DNA of 64,000 bases from positions 29,300 through 93,299 of the forward strand of contig JANRKF010000006.1 of the NCBI GenBank assembly GCA_033763575.1. Direction: 5' to 3'. Of this stretch, positions 42,634 to 51,627 are shown piece after piece. Made by a program: the position numbers and the translations under genes. Origin of the DNA: JANRKF01 sp033763575 (GTDB lineage: Bacteria; Pseudomonadota; Alphaproteobacteria; Rickettsiales; SXRF01). The notes beneath the pieces were generated by a model. The model was not told the DNA's origin and ran no database searches. It worked only from the letters and a program-made list of their open reading frames with translations. The first letter of the stretch is position 1. Each line of letters opens with the position of its first letter.

Positions 42634-43077
42634 TTAGGCGACTTCCGCCCGGCAATTGGGTGTTTCATGCAGCGTGACCTGCGTGCAGCGCAGCCCGCTT
42701 TTCCCGAATAAATCCGGGCAGACCACATTGAAAATATAGGCCGCCATATTCTCGGCAGTGGGGTTTTCGGGCAGGTAGAAAATCGCCTGCTGCGTGTGTT
42801 CGGCGATGGACCGGCCCAGCGGCGCATCTTTCCGGTAGAGGATCGTATTGTGATCCCAATGCTCGTCGATCCAGCCACCCAGCTTTTCCTTGATGACCGC
42901 GAAATCGACCACCCGCCCGAGCGCATCGAGCGTATCGGCGGTGAACGTGACTTCCAGCACATAGCGGTGGCCGTGCAGATGCTTGCACTGCCCCTCATGC
43001 TCCATCACGCGGTGGGCGGCATCGAATTCAAGGCGTCGGGTGCAGGTGATCATGGTCATTGGTTTGTTTATATACAT
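42634..43077 (-). CDS. queD: 6-pyruvoyl-tetrahydropterin synthase / QueD-like
   Basis: 147 residues from the first ATG; ATGs at 43059 and 43053 are alternatives, the last giving the usual family start MITCTRRLEFDAAHRV. Zinc ligands are in DAAHRV and HLHGH, and the catalytic Cys/His/Glu pattern (QCKHLHGH; HETPNC) is present. QueD makes 6-carboxy-tetrahydropterin for queuosine; pterin synthesis is an alternative role. Stand-alone gene with an element downstream. Confidence 0.9.
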   Translation of the reverse strand: MYINKPMTMITCTRRLEFDAAHRVMEHEGQCKHLHGHRYVLEVTFTADTLDALGRVVDFAVIKEKLGGWIDEHWDHNTILYRKDAPLGRSIAEHTQQAIFYLPENPTAENMAAYIFNVVCPDLFGKSGLRCTQVTLHETPNCRAEVA

Positions 43078-43166
43078 TAATTAGGTTGATTTTTATTCTA
43101 TTTGCAGGCTACAAAAGGATAGCGTAGGCGTGGCCTGCGTTCAACAGAATATCGTGGGGAATATTT

Positions 43167-43508
43167 ATGACGGAAAACAAGGCGACATTTCAGATTACCG
43201 CTATCGCCGCTAACCATTTAAGGGTAACGCATAATAATGAAACACCCCATATTGAGGTCGCCATCGATGGGATGGATGTTAGGGGATTTTCAAAAGTCAT
43301 ACCACACGTCATGACCGATCCGAAAAGAATCTGGAGTGCGCGGAACGATGGGAAATCTATCCGTTTAGACGTGCGATTCATGGACGCGGCTGACGTTAAA
43401 CATTTTGTCGGTGCCGCTGCGAGGGAATTGGACGCTGAGGCGCAGACAATAGTTGCTGAATGCAGAACGGCCTGTGACGAATTTACTCAGGGGCAGGTTG
43501 CTCGATAG
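43167..43508 (+). CDS. Small hypothetical protein
   Basis: 113 residues, no signal peptide or membrane segment, no motif I recognise. The first half is beta-rich (FQITAIAANHLRVTH; HIEVAIDGMDVRG), the second mostly helical (AADVKHFVGAAARELDAEAQTIV). It is flanked by AT-rich gaps, so it is probably transcribed alone. Confidence 0.5.
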   Translation: MTENKATFQITAIAANHLRVTHNNETPHIEVAIDGMDVRGFSKVIPHVMTDPKRIWSARNDGKSIRLDVRFMDAADVKHFVGAAARELDAEAQTIVAECRTACDEFTQGQVAR

Positions 43509-43629
43509 ATCGGTCGCCGCCATCCGCCGCATTTACCTCCACACGGTTTTTTATGCTTGAGTTACGCTGTCCATCAGAGTAACACGGCCCCTGAACCTGC
43601 TCCAAACCGAATAATAAGAAGAGGCAGTC

Positions 43630-44733
43630 ATGGCCCGTCGCAGCTTTATACGGAAACGCTTAGTCCCGACATCGCACAAGCCGAACCCCGGCTCGGCTCC
43701 CGGTGTGCTGACCGTCAGCCCGCTTTCCTACCCGACCGAGCTGCTGATGATCGGCTACGGCCCCGACGGCTATATGGAGCAGAGCTGCGTCAGCGTTGAC
43801 GATATCGCCAAATTCATCACGGCGTGGCCGGTGGTGTGGGTGAATGTGATCGGGCTGGGCAACCTGCAGCTGATCGAGGATATCGGCAACCTGTTCGCGC
43901 TCGACCGCCTGTCGCTCGAAGACGTGCTCGATACCTCGCACCGGCCCAAGGTCGAATATTATGAGCATTACATGTTCACCATCATCAAGGCGATGCAGCC
44001 GGGCGAGCAGTTCGAAAGCGAGCAGCTCTCCATCTTCCTGAAAAAAAATGTGGTGGTGGTGTTCGAGGAAAAACCCGGCAGCAGCTTCGGGCAGGTGCGC
44101 GACCGCATCCGCCGCGGCACCGGGAAAATCCGCCATTCCGGCACCGATTATTTATATTACGCGCTGCTCGACGAAGTCATCGATAAATATTTCCCGATCC
44201 TCGACAGGCTGAACCACCAGCTGGTGACGCTCGAAGACGAGATCATGACCAACGCGGTGGATTCGCAGCCGACCAACGTGATCCAGAGCATCCACCATAC
44301 GAAAAGCGACCTGCTGCTGATGCACCGGAATATCTGGCCGGTCTCCGACATTATCAGCATGATTATCCGCGAGGAAACGCCGCTGATTACCAAGGCGGTG
44401 CGCGGCTTCCTGCGTGACTGCTACGACCATGCGATGCAGGCGAACGAGCTGACGCAGTTCTACCGCGATACCGCCTCCGGCCTGCTCAACACCTTCCTCG
44501 CCTACGAGGGCCACAAGACCAACGACATCGTGAAAACCCTCACCATCATCTCCTCGATTTTCATTCCACTCACCTTCATCTCCGGCATCTACGGAATGAA
44601 TTTCGATACCGCCCGCTCCAAATTCAACATGCCCGAACTGGAATGGGCCTACGGCTACCCCTTCGCCCTCTTCATGATGCTGATGGTGGCGCTTTTCATG
44701 CTGGTGCGGTTTAAACGAAAAGGCTGGGTTTAA
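43630..44733 (+). CDS. corA: CorA family Mg2+/Co2+ transporter
   Basis: 367-residue inner-membrane channel. A cytoplasmic N-terminal domain with WVNVIGLGNLQLIEDIG and LSLEDVLD is followed by the long stalk helix and two C-terminal transmembrane helices; the signature YGMN lies between them (SGIYGMNF). The start has GAAGAGGC upstream. Its 3' side carries two repeat elements in series. Confidence 0.95.
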   Translation: MARRSFIRKRLVPTSHKPNPGSAPGVLTVSPLSYPTELLMIGYGPDGYMEQSCVSVDDIAKFITAWPVVWVNVIGLGNLQLIEDIGNLFALDRLSLEDVLDTSHRPKVEYYEHYMFTIIKAMQPGEQFESEQLSIFLKKNVVVVFEEKPGSSFGQVRDRIRRGTGKIRHSGTDYLYYALLDEVIDKYFPILDRLNHQLVTLEDEIMTNAVDSQPTNVIQSIHHTKSDLLLMHRNIWPVSDIISMIIREETPLITKAVRGFLRDCYDHAMQANELTQFYRDTASGLLNTFLAYEGHKTNDIVKTLTIISSIFIPLTFISGIYGMNFDTARSKFNMPELEWAYGYPFALFMMLMVALFMLVRFKRKGWV

Positions 44734-44739
44734 ATTCTA

Positions 44740-44847
44740 CTAGGCCTTGTTGCAAACATCGTTTTCCTCCGCTGCTGCTCGGTCACGTACTAAGCTGTAC
44801 GCTCCCTCGCAGTTCTCGGAAGAACGATGTTTTCACTGGCGGCCTAG
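44740..44847. repeat. Inverted-repeat element after corA
   Basis: CTAGGCC/GGCCTAG ends, AACATCGTTTTCCTCCG paired with CGGAAGAACGATGTT, and an inner CACGTAC-TAAGCT-GTACG hairpin. The inner part resembles 8101-8117 in the dnaN-recF element. Confidence 0.75.
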
Positions 44848-44865
44848 CGAATTTATTGGGTGTAT

Positions 44866-44950
44866 ATATTGTTCCCGTGCGAGTCTGCTGACTCGCACAT
44901 GGAACGCGCTCAGGGCTGGCTCATGCTTCCTGCATTCGCATCACGTTATC
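44866..44950 (+). repeat. 88-nt structured 3' element, copy 3
   Basis: Stem 1 GTTCC/GGAAC, stem 2 GTGCGAGT/ACTCGCAC with loop CTGCTG, tail GCGCTCAGGGCTGGCTCATG to CATCACGTTATC. Sense orientation to corA but separated from it by the preceding element. Confidence 0.85.
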
Positions 44951-45008
44951 GCCGCGTACGGCGGCGATAACCTCGAATAAGGAAGTAGCGCTGCTAAAGC
45001 CGCAGCGC

Positions 45009-45094
45009 GATGTCATGAGAGCGCAGCAGGCGCGAACCAGCCCTGAGCGGTGCGCCATGGAATTTTCAGTAGAAAATTCCGGGCGCGACTAAAA
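45009..45094 (-). repeat. 88-nt structured 3' element, copy 4 (after the gene at 45095)
   Basis: On the minus strand: TTTTAGTC directly after the TGA, stem 1 GCGCC/GGCGC, stem 2 GGAATTTT/AAAATTCC with loop CTACTG, tail GCTCAGGGCTGGTTCGCGCC and CTGCTGCGCTCTCATGACATC. Confidence 0.85.
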
Positions 45095-45634
45095 TCATTT
45101 CGCCGGGCAGGCCGCTGGCTCCTTGCCAAGCTTTCTGCCCTCTGCGCACTCGATGTCGCAGGCCTCGGCGCGGGTGGCGGCAATGCGCGAATAGGCGGCG
45201 CCATGGCGGGCGAAAGCGCATTCCGAAGAACGCTCAAGGAAGGCCTGCTCGCGGCGCTGTGCCGCAAGATCGTTGGCCTTGTCGGTGGCAGCGGCGGTTG
45301 CCTGCTGCGGTGTGGGCACTACGACCGCTGGCGGAGGCCCCGCATCCGACTCGCCCTTGCCTTCGGGAATCGTCCAGCCCTTATCATTCATGCACCGGCT
45401 GAACAGCGAAACAAGCCTGCTGGTACGCGCTTTTTCACTTCCGCTCGCCGTCATCGAGGTGTCGGTGTCGAGATGAAGCTGCGCGTATTTCCGGCAAAGA
45501 TTCCGGTCTTCGATATAGTCGCTCTGCACGCCGGTTTGCTCGCTGCAAAATAAAAAGCAGCGGAATTTATAGGCAGATACAAGCTGCATGCAGGCGATCA
45601 GTAAGACGATGTGGATGGCGGGGCGTAATCTCAT
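45095..45634 (-). CDS. Exported hypothetical protein
   Basis: 179 residues with an N-terminal signal peptide (PAIHIVLLIACMQLVSA, ending near residue 21). The mature protein has eight or more Cys residues scattered over its length and an Ala/Pro-rich linker (about 98-125). There is no recognised domain. The stop codon is directly followed by copy 4 of the 88-nt element. It is probably periplasmic, with disulfides. Confidence 0.55.
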   Translation of the reverse strand: MRLRPAIHIVLLIACMQLVSAYKFRCFLFCSEQTGVQSDYIEDRNLCRKYAQLHLDTDTSMTASGSEKARTSRLVSLFSRCMNDKGWTIPEGKGESDAGPPPAVVVPTPQQATAAATDKANDLAAQRREQAFLERSSECAFARHGAAYSRIAATRAEACDIECAEGRKLGKEPAACPAK

Positions 45635-45728
45635 ATATTCACTGACGACTATAGCATATTTTTACTGCGTTCAAAAGGCGATAACCTTTGCTCTTGATTG
45701 TTGTATAAAAAGAGGGTAATAACAATCT

Positions 45729-46406
45729 ATGATTGAAAAAACGATGCCGATGGAACAGCAAATACTATTGATTACGCCCCAATCTGAGACATTGGCGCCG
45801 CTGGTCGCTGTAATGCGCACCATTTTACAGCAGATACCGACACTGGTAAAGCCCTATGAATCGTTGTCTGTCATTGAGAAAGGCTCCTACGACCTGATTA
45901 TTTTCGATATGCAGGGCACGTACGAAGATGTGCCGCTGATCCGCAACCTGAAACAGAGTTTTCCATTGATTCCGGTGGTGGCAATGGTGCCGTACGGCGA
46001 TGTGCGCATGGTGGAGAAGGCGCTGGAGCAGGGCGCCGACGATTATATTTCACAACCCATCTCGCTGGAGCGCCTGAAAACCACGCTGCGTAACGCGCTG
46101 CGTGTGCGCAAGCTGTTGCAGGCGGCTTCGGCGGGGCCAATCTCAATGCAAGCCTTGAATGGCGTGGGGGTGCCGGGTATGGCTTTGCTGACCGACCCGA
46201 AAGGCGAACTTAAAACCCTCCGGGCAATCGAGGATATGGTGATCCAGCACGCGATTTCCGCGTGCGACGGTTGCATCACGCAGGCGGCGCAGGCGCTGGG
46301 CATTGGCCGCTCCACCCTCTATCGCAAGATGCAGGAGCGGATGCAATCCGCAGGCAATTCGCAATCCACGCCGGGTGCGTTGCAGGCATCGGGAAAAGGC
46401 GGCTAG
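45729..46406 (+). CDS. Response regulator with Fis-type helix-turn-helix, no ATPase domain
   Basis: 225 residues. The receiver-like domain (about 9-125) has IIFDMQG, in which D is the likely phosphoacceptor, and ends with DDYISQPISLERL. The first acidic cluster normally near LLVDD is replaced by LLITPQ, so phosphorylation is doubtful. A linker leads to a Fis/NtrC-type C-terminal HTH (AIEDMVIQHAISACDGCITQ; AAQALGIGRSTLYRKM). The sigma54 AAA+ domain of NtrC proteins is missing. It is convergent with the S24-type repressor gene. Confidence 0.82.
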   Translation: MIEKTMPMEQQILLITPQSETLAPLVAVMRTILQQIPTLVKPYESLSVIEKGSYDLIIFDMQGTYEDVPLIRNLKQSFPLIPVVAMVPYGDVRMVEKALEQGADDYISQPISLERLKTTLRNALRVRKLLQAASAGPISMQALNGVGVPGMALLTDPKGELKTLRAIEDMVIQHAISACDGCITQAAQALGIGRSTLYRKMQERMQSAGNSQSTPGALQASGKGG

Positions 46407-46440
46407 GGCTCCATTCCCGCGAAAGCGGGGATAGAGTTCA

Positions 46441-47130
46441 TTATATCTCCCGCGAGAACCATACCACGCGGCCAACGATATTGTGCTCCGCCAGCGGCGC
46501 TTCATAGGTGGAGTAGTGCGGGTTATCATAAATAACCCGCAGCTTCGGCCAGTCGGCCTGCGCCAGCAGCTCCAGCCGCTTGGCCGCCAGCCCCACCCCG
46601 TCGAACAAAATAAAAATACCGGGCGGCGAGGGGTGTTTCTTGCTGGTATCGACCAATACAATATCGCCGTTGCACAAGGTCGGCGCCATGCCGTCACCGC
46701 TTATCGTCAGGATGCGTAAATCGGCAGGCGAAACGCACAGTTTCCTGCGTATCCAGTCTTTGCGGAAGTGGCAGTTTTCCATCGGGTCTTCGTTCGCCAC
46801 CAGCGCGCCGCCCTCGGTGAATAACCGCGACACCGGAACATAATCCTGCGTCTGCGACGGCAGCGAAAATTCATAGCCCGCGACCGGCGAATCGCTGGTG
46901 CCGGCGAGATAGGTTAGGCTCACGCCGAGCGATTCCGCTACCCGCGCCAGCTTGATGGAAGAAGGGTTGGCCGATTTGCCGCTGATGACGTCATAAAGGA
47001 ACGAGGTTTTGACATCGGCGCGCTTGGCAAGCTCCACGGAGGAGATGCCGCGCTTCTTCATTTCCAGCCGCAGCCGCTGGCCCAGCCCCTGATGATTGTC
47101 ATTAAGCCCGAAGGCTTGCTTTGTGTACAT
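46441..47130 (-). CDS. XRE/S24-type (LexA/cI-like) repressor lacking the catalytic Ser
   Basis: 229 residues. The N-terminal XRE helix-turn-helix (LGQRLRLEMKKRGISSVELAKRADVKTSFLYDVISGK, described in two parts here: 16-34 and 35-52) is followed by a linker and an S24 peptidase-like domain. The usual GDSM nucleophile motif reads GDGM (145-148), so the Ser is Gly; the lysine (AAKRLE, K184) is kept. Autocleavage is therefore unlikely, and induction would need another signal. It may be a phage-derived regulator adopted by the host. No phage genes are nearby. Confidence 0.85.
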   Translation of the reverse strand: MYTKQAFGLNDNHQGLGQRLRLEMKKRGISSVELAKRADVKTSFLYDVISGKSANPSSIKLARVAESLGVSLTYLAGTSDSPVAGYEFSLPSQTQDYVPVSRLFTEGGALVANEDPMENCHFRKDWIRRKLCVSPADLRILTISGDGMAPTLCNGDIVLVDTSKKHPSPPGIFILFDGVGLAAKRLELLAQADWPKLRVIYDNPHYSTYEAPLAEHNIVGRVVWFSREI

Positions 47131-47289
47131 CCCGCGATTCTAAAACAGTTGCCGGGTGAAGTCAAAAGGTCTGGGCAGTTACATCGCACTACAACCTCTT
47201 GTTGTGAAGCAACGCCATACCTTCCCTCTTTACTAAATTTTAGGGTTTATACGCCAATAGTGGATGAGGCCTTTTTTATTGGATGAGTT

Positions 47290-47943
47290 ATGAATCACGA
47301 ACTACGTATGGCAGAGCTTCTCTGCACACGCCTTTGTCACGATCTGACCGGCCCTATCGGCGCGGTGAATAACGGTGCGGAATTCTTAAGCGAAGAAGGT
47401 TTCAACATGCAGAATCAGGCGATCGACCTGATCGTCAGCAGCGCTTTTTCCGCCGTCTCGCGTTTGCAGTTTTATCGCCTCGCTTACGGCAATGTCAAAG
47501 AAAGCGGCGAAGCGAATTTATCCGACAAGCAAAAACTCGCCGCCGATTTTTTCGCGGGCAGCAAAATCACCCTCGACTGGCCCGATACCGAAACCGAAGC
47601 CTCTGGCGTATCGGTGAGCCTGAAAATGTCGCGGCTGATTTTCAACCTCCTTATCATGGCCTCGGCGGTGCTGATTCGCGGCGGCGTCATCACCGTGCGC
47701 GTGCAGCAGGATAATGAAGGCAAGCGCCATCTCTCGGTCTCGGCGAAAAATACGCATATTAAATGGGAGCAGGAAATCACCGATATCCTGGAAGGAAGGT
47801 TGTCGACGGATGACCTGAGCCCGAAAAACGTGCAGGCGCAGCTCACCCGGTATTTTGTCGACGATCTGGGCGCGACGCTGCTGCACAAAGTATCCGAGGA
47901 TGAAGTGGTGTTCGAGGTGGTGCAGCCCGCGCCGCCCGTATAA
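47290..47943 (+). CDS. chpT: ChpT-like histidine phosphotransferase
   Basis: 217 residues. LLCTRLCHDLTGPIGAVNNG carries the phosphorylatable His (H17) in the dimerisation helix. The rest is a degenerate ATPase-like fold as in ChpT, which relays phosphate from CckA to CtrA and CpdR. It stands 31 bases upstream of cheA in the same direction, with ctrA six genes further on. This fits a phosphorelay role; the coupling to chemotaxis is inference. Confidence 0.88.
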   Translation: MNHELRMAELLCTRLCHDLTGPIGAVNNGAEFLSEEGFNMQNQAIDLIVSSAFSAVSRLQFYRLAYGNVKESGEANLSDKQKLAADFFAGSKITLDWPDTETEASGVSVSLKMSRLIFNLLIMASAVLIRGGVITVRVQQDNEGKRHLSVSAKNTHIKWEQEITDILEGRLSTDDLSPKNVQAQLTRYFVDDLGATLLHKVSEDEVVFEVVQPAPPV

Positions 47944-47974
47944 CATTTGAATGTGTGAAACTAGGTAGGTTTTT

Positions 47975-50749
47975 ATGGATGATTTAATCAGCGAGTTTAT
48001 CACCGAAACCACGGAAAGCATCTCCATGCTTGATTCCGAAATGGTGAAACTTGAGCAGAACCCGGAAGATGCCGCCATCCTTGGCAATATTTTCCGCATC
48101 ATGCATACGATCAAGGGCACCTGCGGCTTCCTTGGCCTGCCGCGCCTCGAATCGGTGGCGCACGCCTCGGAAAACGTGCTGGGAAAAATTCGCGATAAGC
48201 AGCTGGATGCATCCGCCGAAGCGGTGACGCTGGTACTCGAATCGCTCGACAGCATCAAGGAGCTGATCGAACATTTAAGCGGCCACGGAAGTGAGCCGGA
48301 GGGCGACGATTCCGACCTGATCGGCCGCCTCAATTATTTTGCCGATACCGGCACCATCGGCGGCGGCGCGGAACATGCGGCCCATGGCGCGCACGCGCAT
48401 GCGGCACCGGCGGAAATAGTGCCTTCGGCAGCGGCGGCAACGCCTGCTCAAGGCGCGGTATATTCGCATTTCAAAGATGACGGCATGGACCCGGAAATGT
48501 CGGCGGCGATTGCGAAACTCGAAGCGGAAATGGCGGCAAAAGCAGCGGCGGAGGCCGCCGTTGCGGCGCCTGCGGAAAAACCGGCAGCACCGGCCCTGGT
48601 AAAATCCGAACCGGCGAAAGCGGCCCCCAAACCGGCGGCAAAAAAAGAAGAGGCCAAGGCCGAGGGTGGCGAGGGCGGGGCGGGAGCGAACCAATCCATC
48701 CGCGTCAGCATCGACGTGCTGGAAAACCTGATGCAGATGGTGAGCGAGCTGGTGCTTACCCGCAACCAATTGATGCAGATCGTGCGCACCAAGGAAGACA
48801 ACGATTTCCTGACGCCGCTGCAGCATCTCTCGCATATCACCTCCGAATTGCAGGAAGGCGTGATGAAAACGCGCATGCAGCCGATCGGCAACGCCTGGTC
48901 GAAATTCCCGCGCCTGATCCGCGATTTGTCGTTGGAGCTGGGCAAAAAAATCGACCTGAAAATGGAAGGCGCCGAAACCGAACTCGACCGCCAGCTGCTC
49001 GAAGTCATCAAGGATCCGCTGACCCACATGGTGCGCAATAGCTGCGACCACGGGCTGGAAACCCCCGCTGACCGCTTGGCCGCCGGCAAGGGCGAAATGG
49101 GCACGGTGACACTTTCGGCCTATCACGAAGGCGGCCATATTATTATCGACATCATCGATGACGGGCGTGGCATCAATATCGAGCGCGTGAAGAAAAAAGC
49201 GCTTGAGAGCGGCATCGTCACCGAAGCGCAACTCGAAACCATGAGCGAAAAACAAATCGCGCAGTTTATTTTCGCCGCCGGTTTTTCCACGGCGGAAAAA
49301 GTGACGGCGGTGTCGGGCCGCGGCGTCGGCATGGACGTGGTGAAAACCAACATCCAGAAAATCGGCGGCACGCTCGATCTCGATTCCACCTTCGGCAAAG
49401 GCTCGAAAGTGAGCATCAAAATCCCGCTCACGCTCGCCATCGTATCGGTGCTGATCGTCGAGGCGGGCGGCCAGAAATTCGCCCTGCCGCAGATCAATGT
49501 GAGCGAGCTGGTGCGGGTTTCGCCGAATTCCGAGCTGGCGATGGAAGTAATTAACAATGCGCTGGTGCTGCGCTTGCGCGGCAAGCTGCTGCCGCTGGCG
49601 GTGCTTTCCGAAATCCTCGGCCAGAAAGTGGACCGCGCCGAATTGATGGGCAAGGAAATGTATATCGCCGTCTGCCGCGTCGGCAGCTACGATTTCGGCG
49701 TGCTGGTCGACCGTGTGTATGACACGGAGGAAATCGTGGTGAAGCCGGTATCCGAAATCCTCAAAAGCATTTCGGTCTATTCCGGAAATACGATTCTCGG
49801 CGACGGCAATGTCATCATGATTCTCGACCCGAACGGCATTGCCCGTTCGCTCGGCACCATGGATTCGGTGCGCAGGGACACCGCAGACAGCGTGCGTGAA
49901 ATTGCAGGCGTGCGAGACGGCGAAGTCGGATTCCTGTCCTTTACCGCCGGTGGCGGCGCGCCAAAAGCGGTGCCGCTGGAGCTGGTTTCCCGCCTTGAGG
50001 AAATCGACGTGACCACCATCGAAATCGCCGATGCGAACCCGGTGGTGCAATATCGCGGCGACCTGATGCGTCTGGTCACGCTGAATAAAGACCAGAAAAT
50101 TCCCGACAAGGGCTGCATCGATGTGATCGTGTTCAGCTATGACAAGCGCGTGGTCGGGCTGGTGGTTGACGAAATACTGGACATTGTGCACGCGCCGTTC
50201 GATATCAAGCTCGCCTCAAAAGAATCAAAAAGCCATGGCCTGCTTGGCAGCATGGTGATTACCGGCAAAGCCACCGACGTGGTGGATGTCGGCTCGATCT
50301 TGAGCGAAATCGTCGATGCGGCGGTAAGCGACCAGAGCAAAATCAGCAAGGAGCAGGCGAAAAACTGCGAGCTGCTGCTGGTCGAAGACAGCCCGTTCTT
50401 CCGTAACCTGACCATGCCGTTCCTGTCGGCGGTGGGGTATCACGTCACCTCGGCGGAGAGCGCGGAGCAGGCGCTTTCCATGCTGATCGACCAGGGCAAG
50501 CATTTCGACATGATCGTCACCGACATCGAAATGCCCGGCATGAACGGCTTTGAATTCGCTACCGCCTGCCGCAATGCCAAGCAGTTGAACGGCATTCCGA
50601 TCGTGGCCTATACCGCTTCGATGAGCGACGAGGTGATGAAACGCAGCAAAAAATCGGGCATGAACGATTGCATCGTCAAAACCGACAGGCCGGGGCTTCT
50701 GCAATCGGTCGCCCGCCATTTGAGTGAACATAGGGAGGTCGCAGCATGA
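47975..50749 (+). CDS. cheA: Chemotaxis histidine kinase CheA with C-terminal receiver domain
   Basis: 924 residues, longer than standard CheA. Hpt domain with HTIKGTCGFLGL (H44), an Ala/Pro/Lys-rich linker (about 125-235), P3 dimerisation (SIRVSIDVLENLMQMVSELV), HATPase (HMVRNSCDHGLE; DDGRGIN; GRGVGMDVVKTNI), CheW-like domain, then a complete receiver domain (about 797-918) with phosphoacceptor D850 (VTDIEMPGMNG). The added receiver may be a phosphate sink or an internal output. It overlaps cheW by four bases. Confidence 0.96.
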   Translation: MDDLISEFITETTESISMLDSEMVKLEQNPEDAAILGNIFRIMHTIKGTCGFLGLPRLESVAHASENVLGKIRDKQLDASAEAVTLVLESLDSIKELIEHLSGHGSEPEGDDSDLIGRLNYFADTGTIGGGAEHAAHGAHAHAAPAEIVPSAAAATPAQGAVYSHFKDDGMDPEMSAAIAKLEAEMAAKAAAEAAVAAPAEKPAAPALVKSEPAKAAPKPAAKKEEAKAEGGEGGAGANQSIRVSIDVLENLMQMVSELVLTRNQLMQIVRTKEDNDFLTPLQHLSHITSELQEGVMKTRMQPIGNAWSKFPRLIRDLSLELGKKIDLKMEGAETELDRQLLEVIKDPLTHMVRNSCDHGLETPADRLAAGKGEMGTVTLSAYHEGGHIIIDIIDDGRGINIERVKKKALESGIVTEAQLETMSEKQIAQFIFAAGFSTAEKVTAVSGRGVGMDVVKTNIQKIGGTLDLDSTFGKGSKVSIKIPLTLAIVSVLIVEAGGQKFALPQINVSELVRVSPNSELAMEVINNALVLRLRGKLLPLAVLSEILGQKVDRAELMGKEMYIAVCRVGSYDFGVLVDRVYDTEEIVVKPVSEILKSISVYSGNTILGDGNVIMILDPNGIARSLGTMDSVRRDTADSVREIAGVRDGEVGFLSFTAGGGAPKAVPLELVSRLEEIDVTTIEIADANPVVQYRGDLMRLVTLNKDQKIPDKGCIDVIVFSYDKRVVGLVVDEILDIVHAPFDIKLASKESKSHGLLGSMVITGKATDVVDVGSILSEIVDAAVSDQSKISKEQAKNCELLLVEDSPFFRNLTMPFLSAVGYHVTSAESAEQALSMLIDQGKHFDMIVTDIEMPGMNGFEFATACRNAKQLNGIPIVAYTASMSDEVMKRSKKSGMNDCIVKTDRPGLLQSVARHLSEHREVAA

Positions 50750-51225
50750 GCGCGCAGAGAAACACCGCATTAGCGGACCAGCGGGCGCTGGACGCAGAGT
50801 TGTGCATGTTCGTTACCATGCGTATCGACCGGCAATTATTCGGGGTGCCGGTGCGCCATGTGCGCGATGTGCTCCGCCGCCAGAATATCACGCGCATTCC
50901 GCTGGCGCCCGCCGAAGTGGCGGGTTCGCTCAACCTGCGCGGACGCATCGTGACCGTGATCGACCTGCGCACGCGGCTGCGCCTGCTCGCGAATGAATCG
51001 GCGACCGCCGGGATGTTCGTGGTGGTTGACCATCGCGGCGAGCTTTACAGCCTGATGGTCGATACGGTCGGCGAGGTGATGACGGTCGCCGCCGGCGCGA
51101 TTGAAAAAACCCCGGCGAACCTCGGCGGCGCATGGCAGGATGTGGCCACCGGAATTTATAAACTCGACGGCGAACTGCTGGTGATTATCGATGTCGAAGC
51201 ACTGCTTACCTTGCAACCAAAATAG
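50746..51225 (+). CDS. cheW: Chemotaxis coupling protein CheW
   Basis: 159 residues; links receptors to CheA. The CheW fold is seen in FVTMRIDRQLFGVPVRHVRDVLR, ITRIPLAPAEVAGSLNLRGRIVTVIDLR and a C-terminal GIYKLDGELLVIIDVEALL. An N-terminal extension of about 20 residues precedes the domain. The start overlaps cheA and cheY follows after 11 bases. Confidence 0.94.
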   Translation: MSAQRNTALADQRALDAELCMFVTMRIDRQLFGVPVRHVRDVLRRQNITRIPLAPAEVAGSLNLRGRIVTVIDLRTRLRLLANESATAGMFVVVDHRGELYSLMVDTVGEVMTVAAGAIEKTPANLGGAWQDVATGIYKLDGELLVIIDVEALLTLQPK

Positions 51226-51236
51226 GATAGAAGACT

Positions 51237-51605
51237 ATGCCATCTTGCTTGATCGTTGATGACTCAAAAGTTGTTCGTACATTGGAAAAGCGCATCATGG
51301 TCGATTTCGGCTATGACATCACCGAGGCCGAAGACGGCCAGCAGGCCGCCGACCAGTGCAAAACGAAGATGCCCGACCTGGTGCTGCTCGACTGGCATAT
51401 GCCGGTGATGAACGGGCTGGAATTTCTGAAGGTGCTGCGCGCCATGCCGAACGGCACTTCGCCGAAAGTGATTTTCTGCACCACCGAGAGCGAGCTGAAT
51501 AATATCATGCAGGCGCTTTCCTCCGGCGCCGATGAATATGTGATGAAGCCGTTCGATGCCGAAATCATCAAGGGCAAGTTGCAGCAGGTCGGGTTGCTGG
51601 ATTAG
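51237..51605 (+). CDS. cheY: Chemotaxis response regulator CheY
   Basis: 122-residue stand-alone receiver. The acidic residues are in LIVDDSK (D8, D9), the phosphoacceptor is D52 (VLLDWHMPVMNG), then T in FCTTESE and K in VMKPFDAE. It controls motor switching at FliM when phosphorylated by CheA. Typical length. Confidence 0.95.
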   Translation: MPSCLIVDDSKVVRTLEKRIMVDFGYDITEAEDGQQAADQCKTKMPDLVLLDWHMPVMNGLEFLKVLRAMPNGTSPKVIFCTTESELNNIMQALSSGADEYVMKPFDAEIIKGKLQQVGLLD

Positions 51606-51627
51606 TTCGATAATGTAAAGGATATTT

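Larger units (their letters stand above)
44734..45094. other. Repeat-filled intergenic region after corA
   Basis: 361 bases made almost entirely of repeats: an inverted-repeat element (44740-44847), copy 3 of the 88-nt element (44866-44950), a hairpin TTATCGCCG-CGTA-CGGCGGCGATAA and copy 4 in reverse (45009-45094). Confidence 0.75.

Noticed and set aside
44747..44980. A 77-residue plus-strand protein after corA
   Set aside because: It lies wholly within repeat elements and changes with their hairpins, so it is not a credible gene.
46413..46433. CCCGCGAAAGCGGGG hairpin between convergent regulators as a terminator
   Set aside because: It has no T tract and looks like a fragment of a palindromic element, so I do not call it a terminator.
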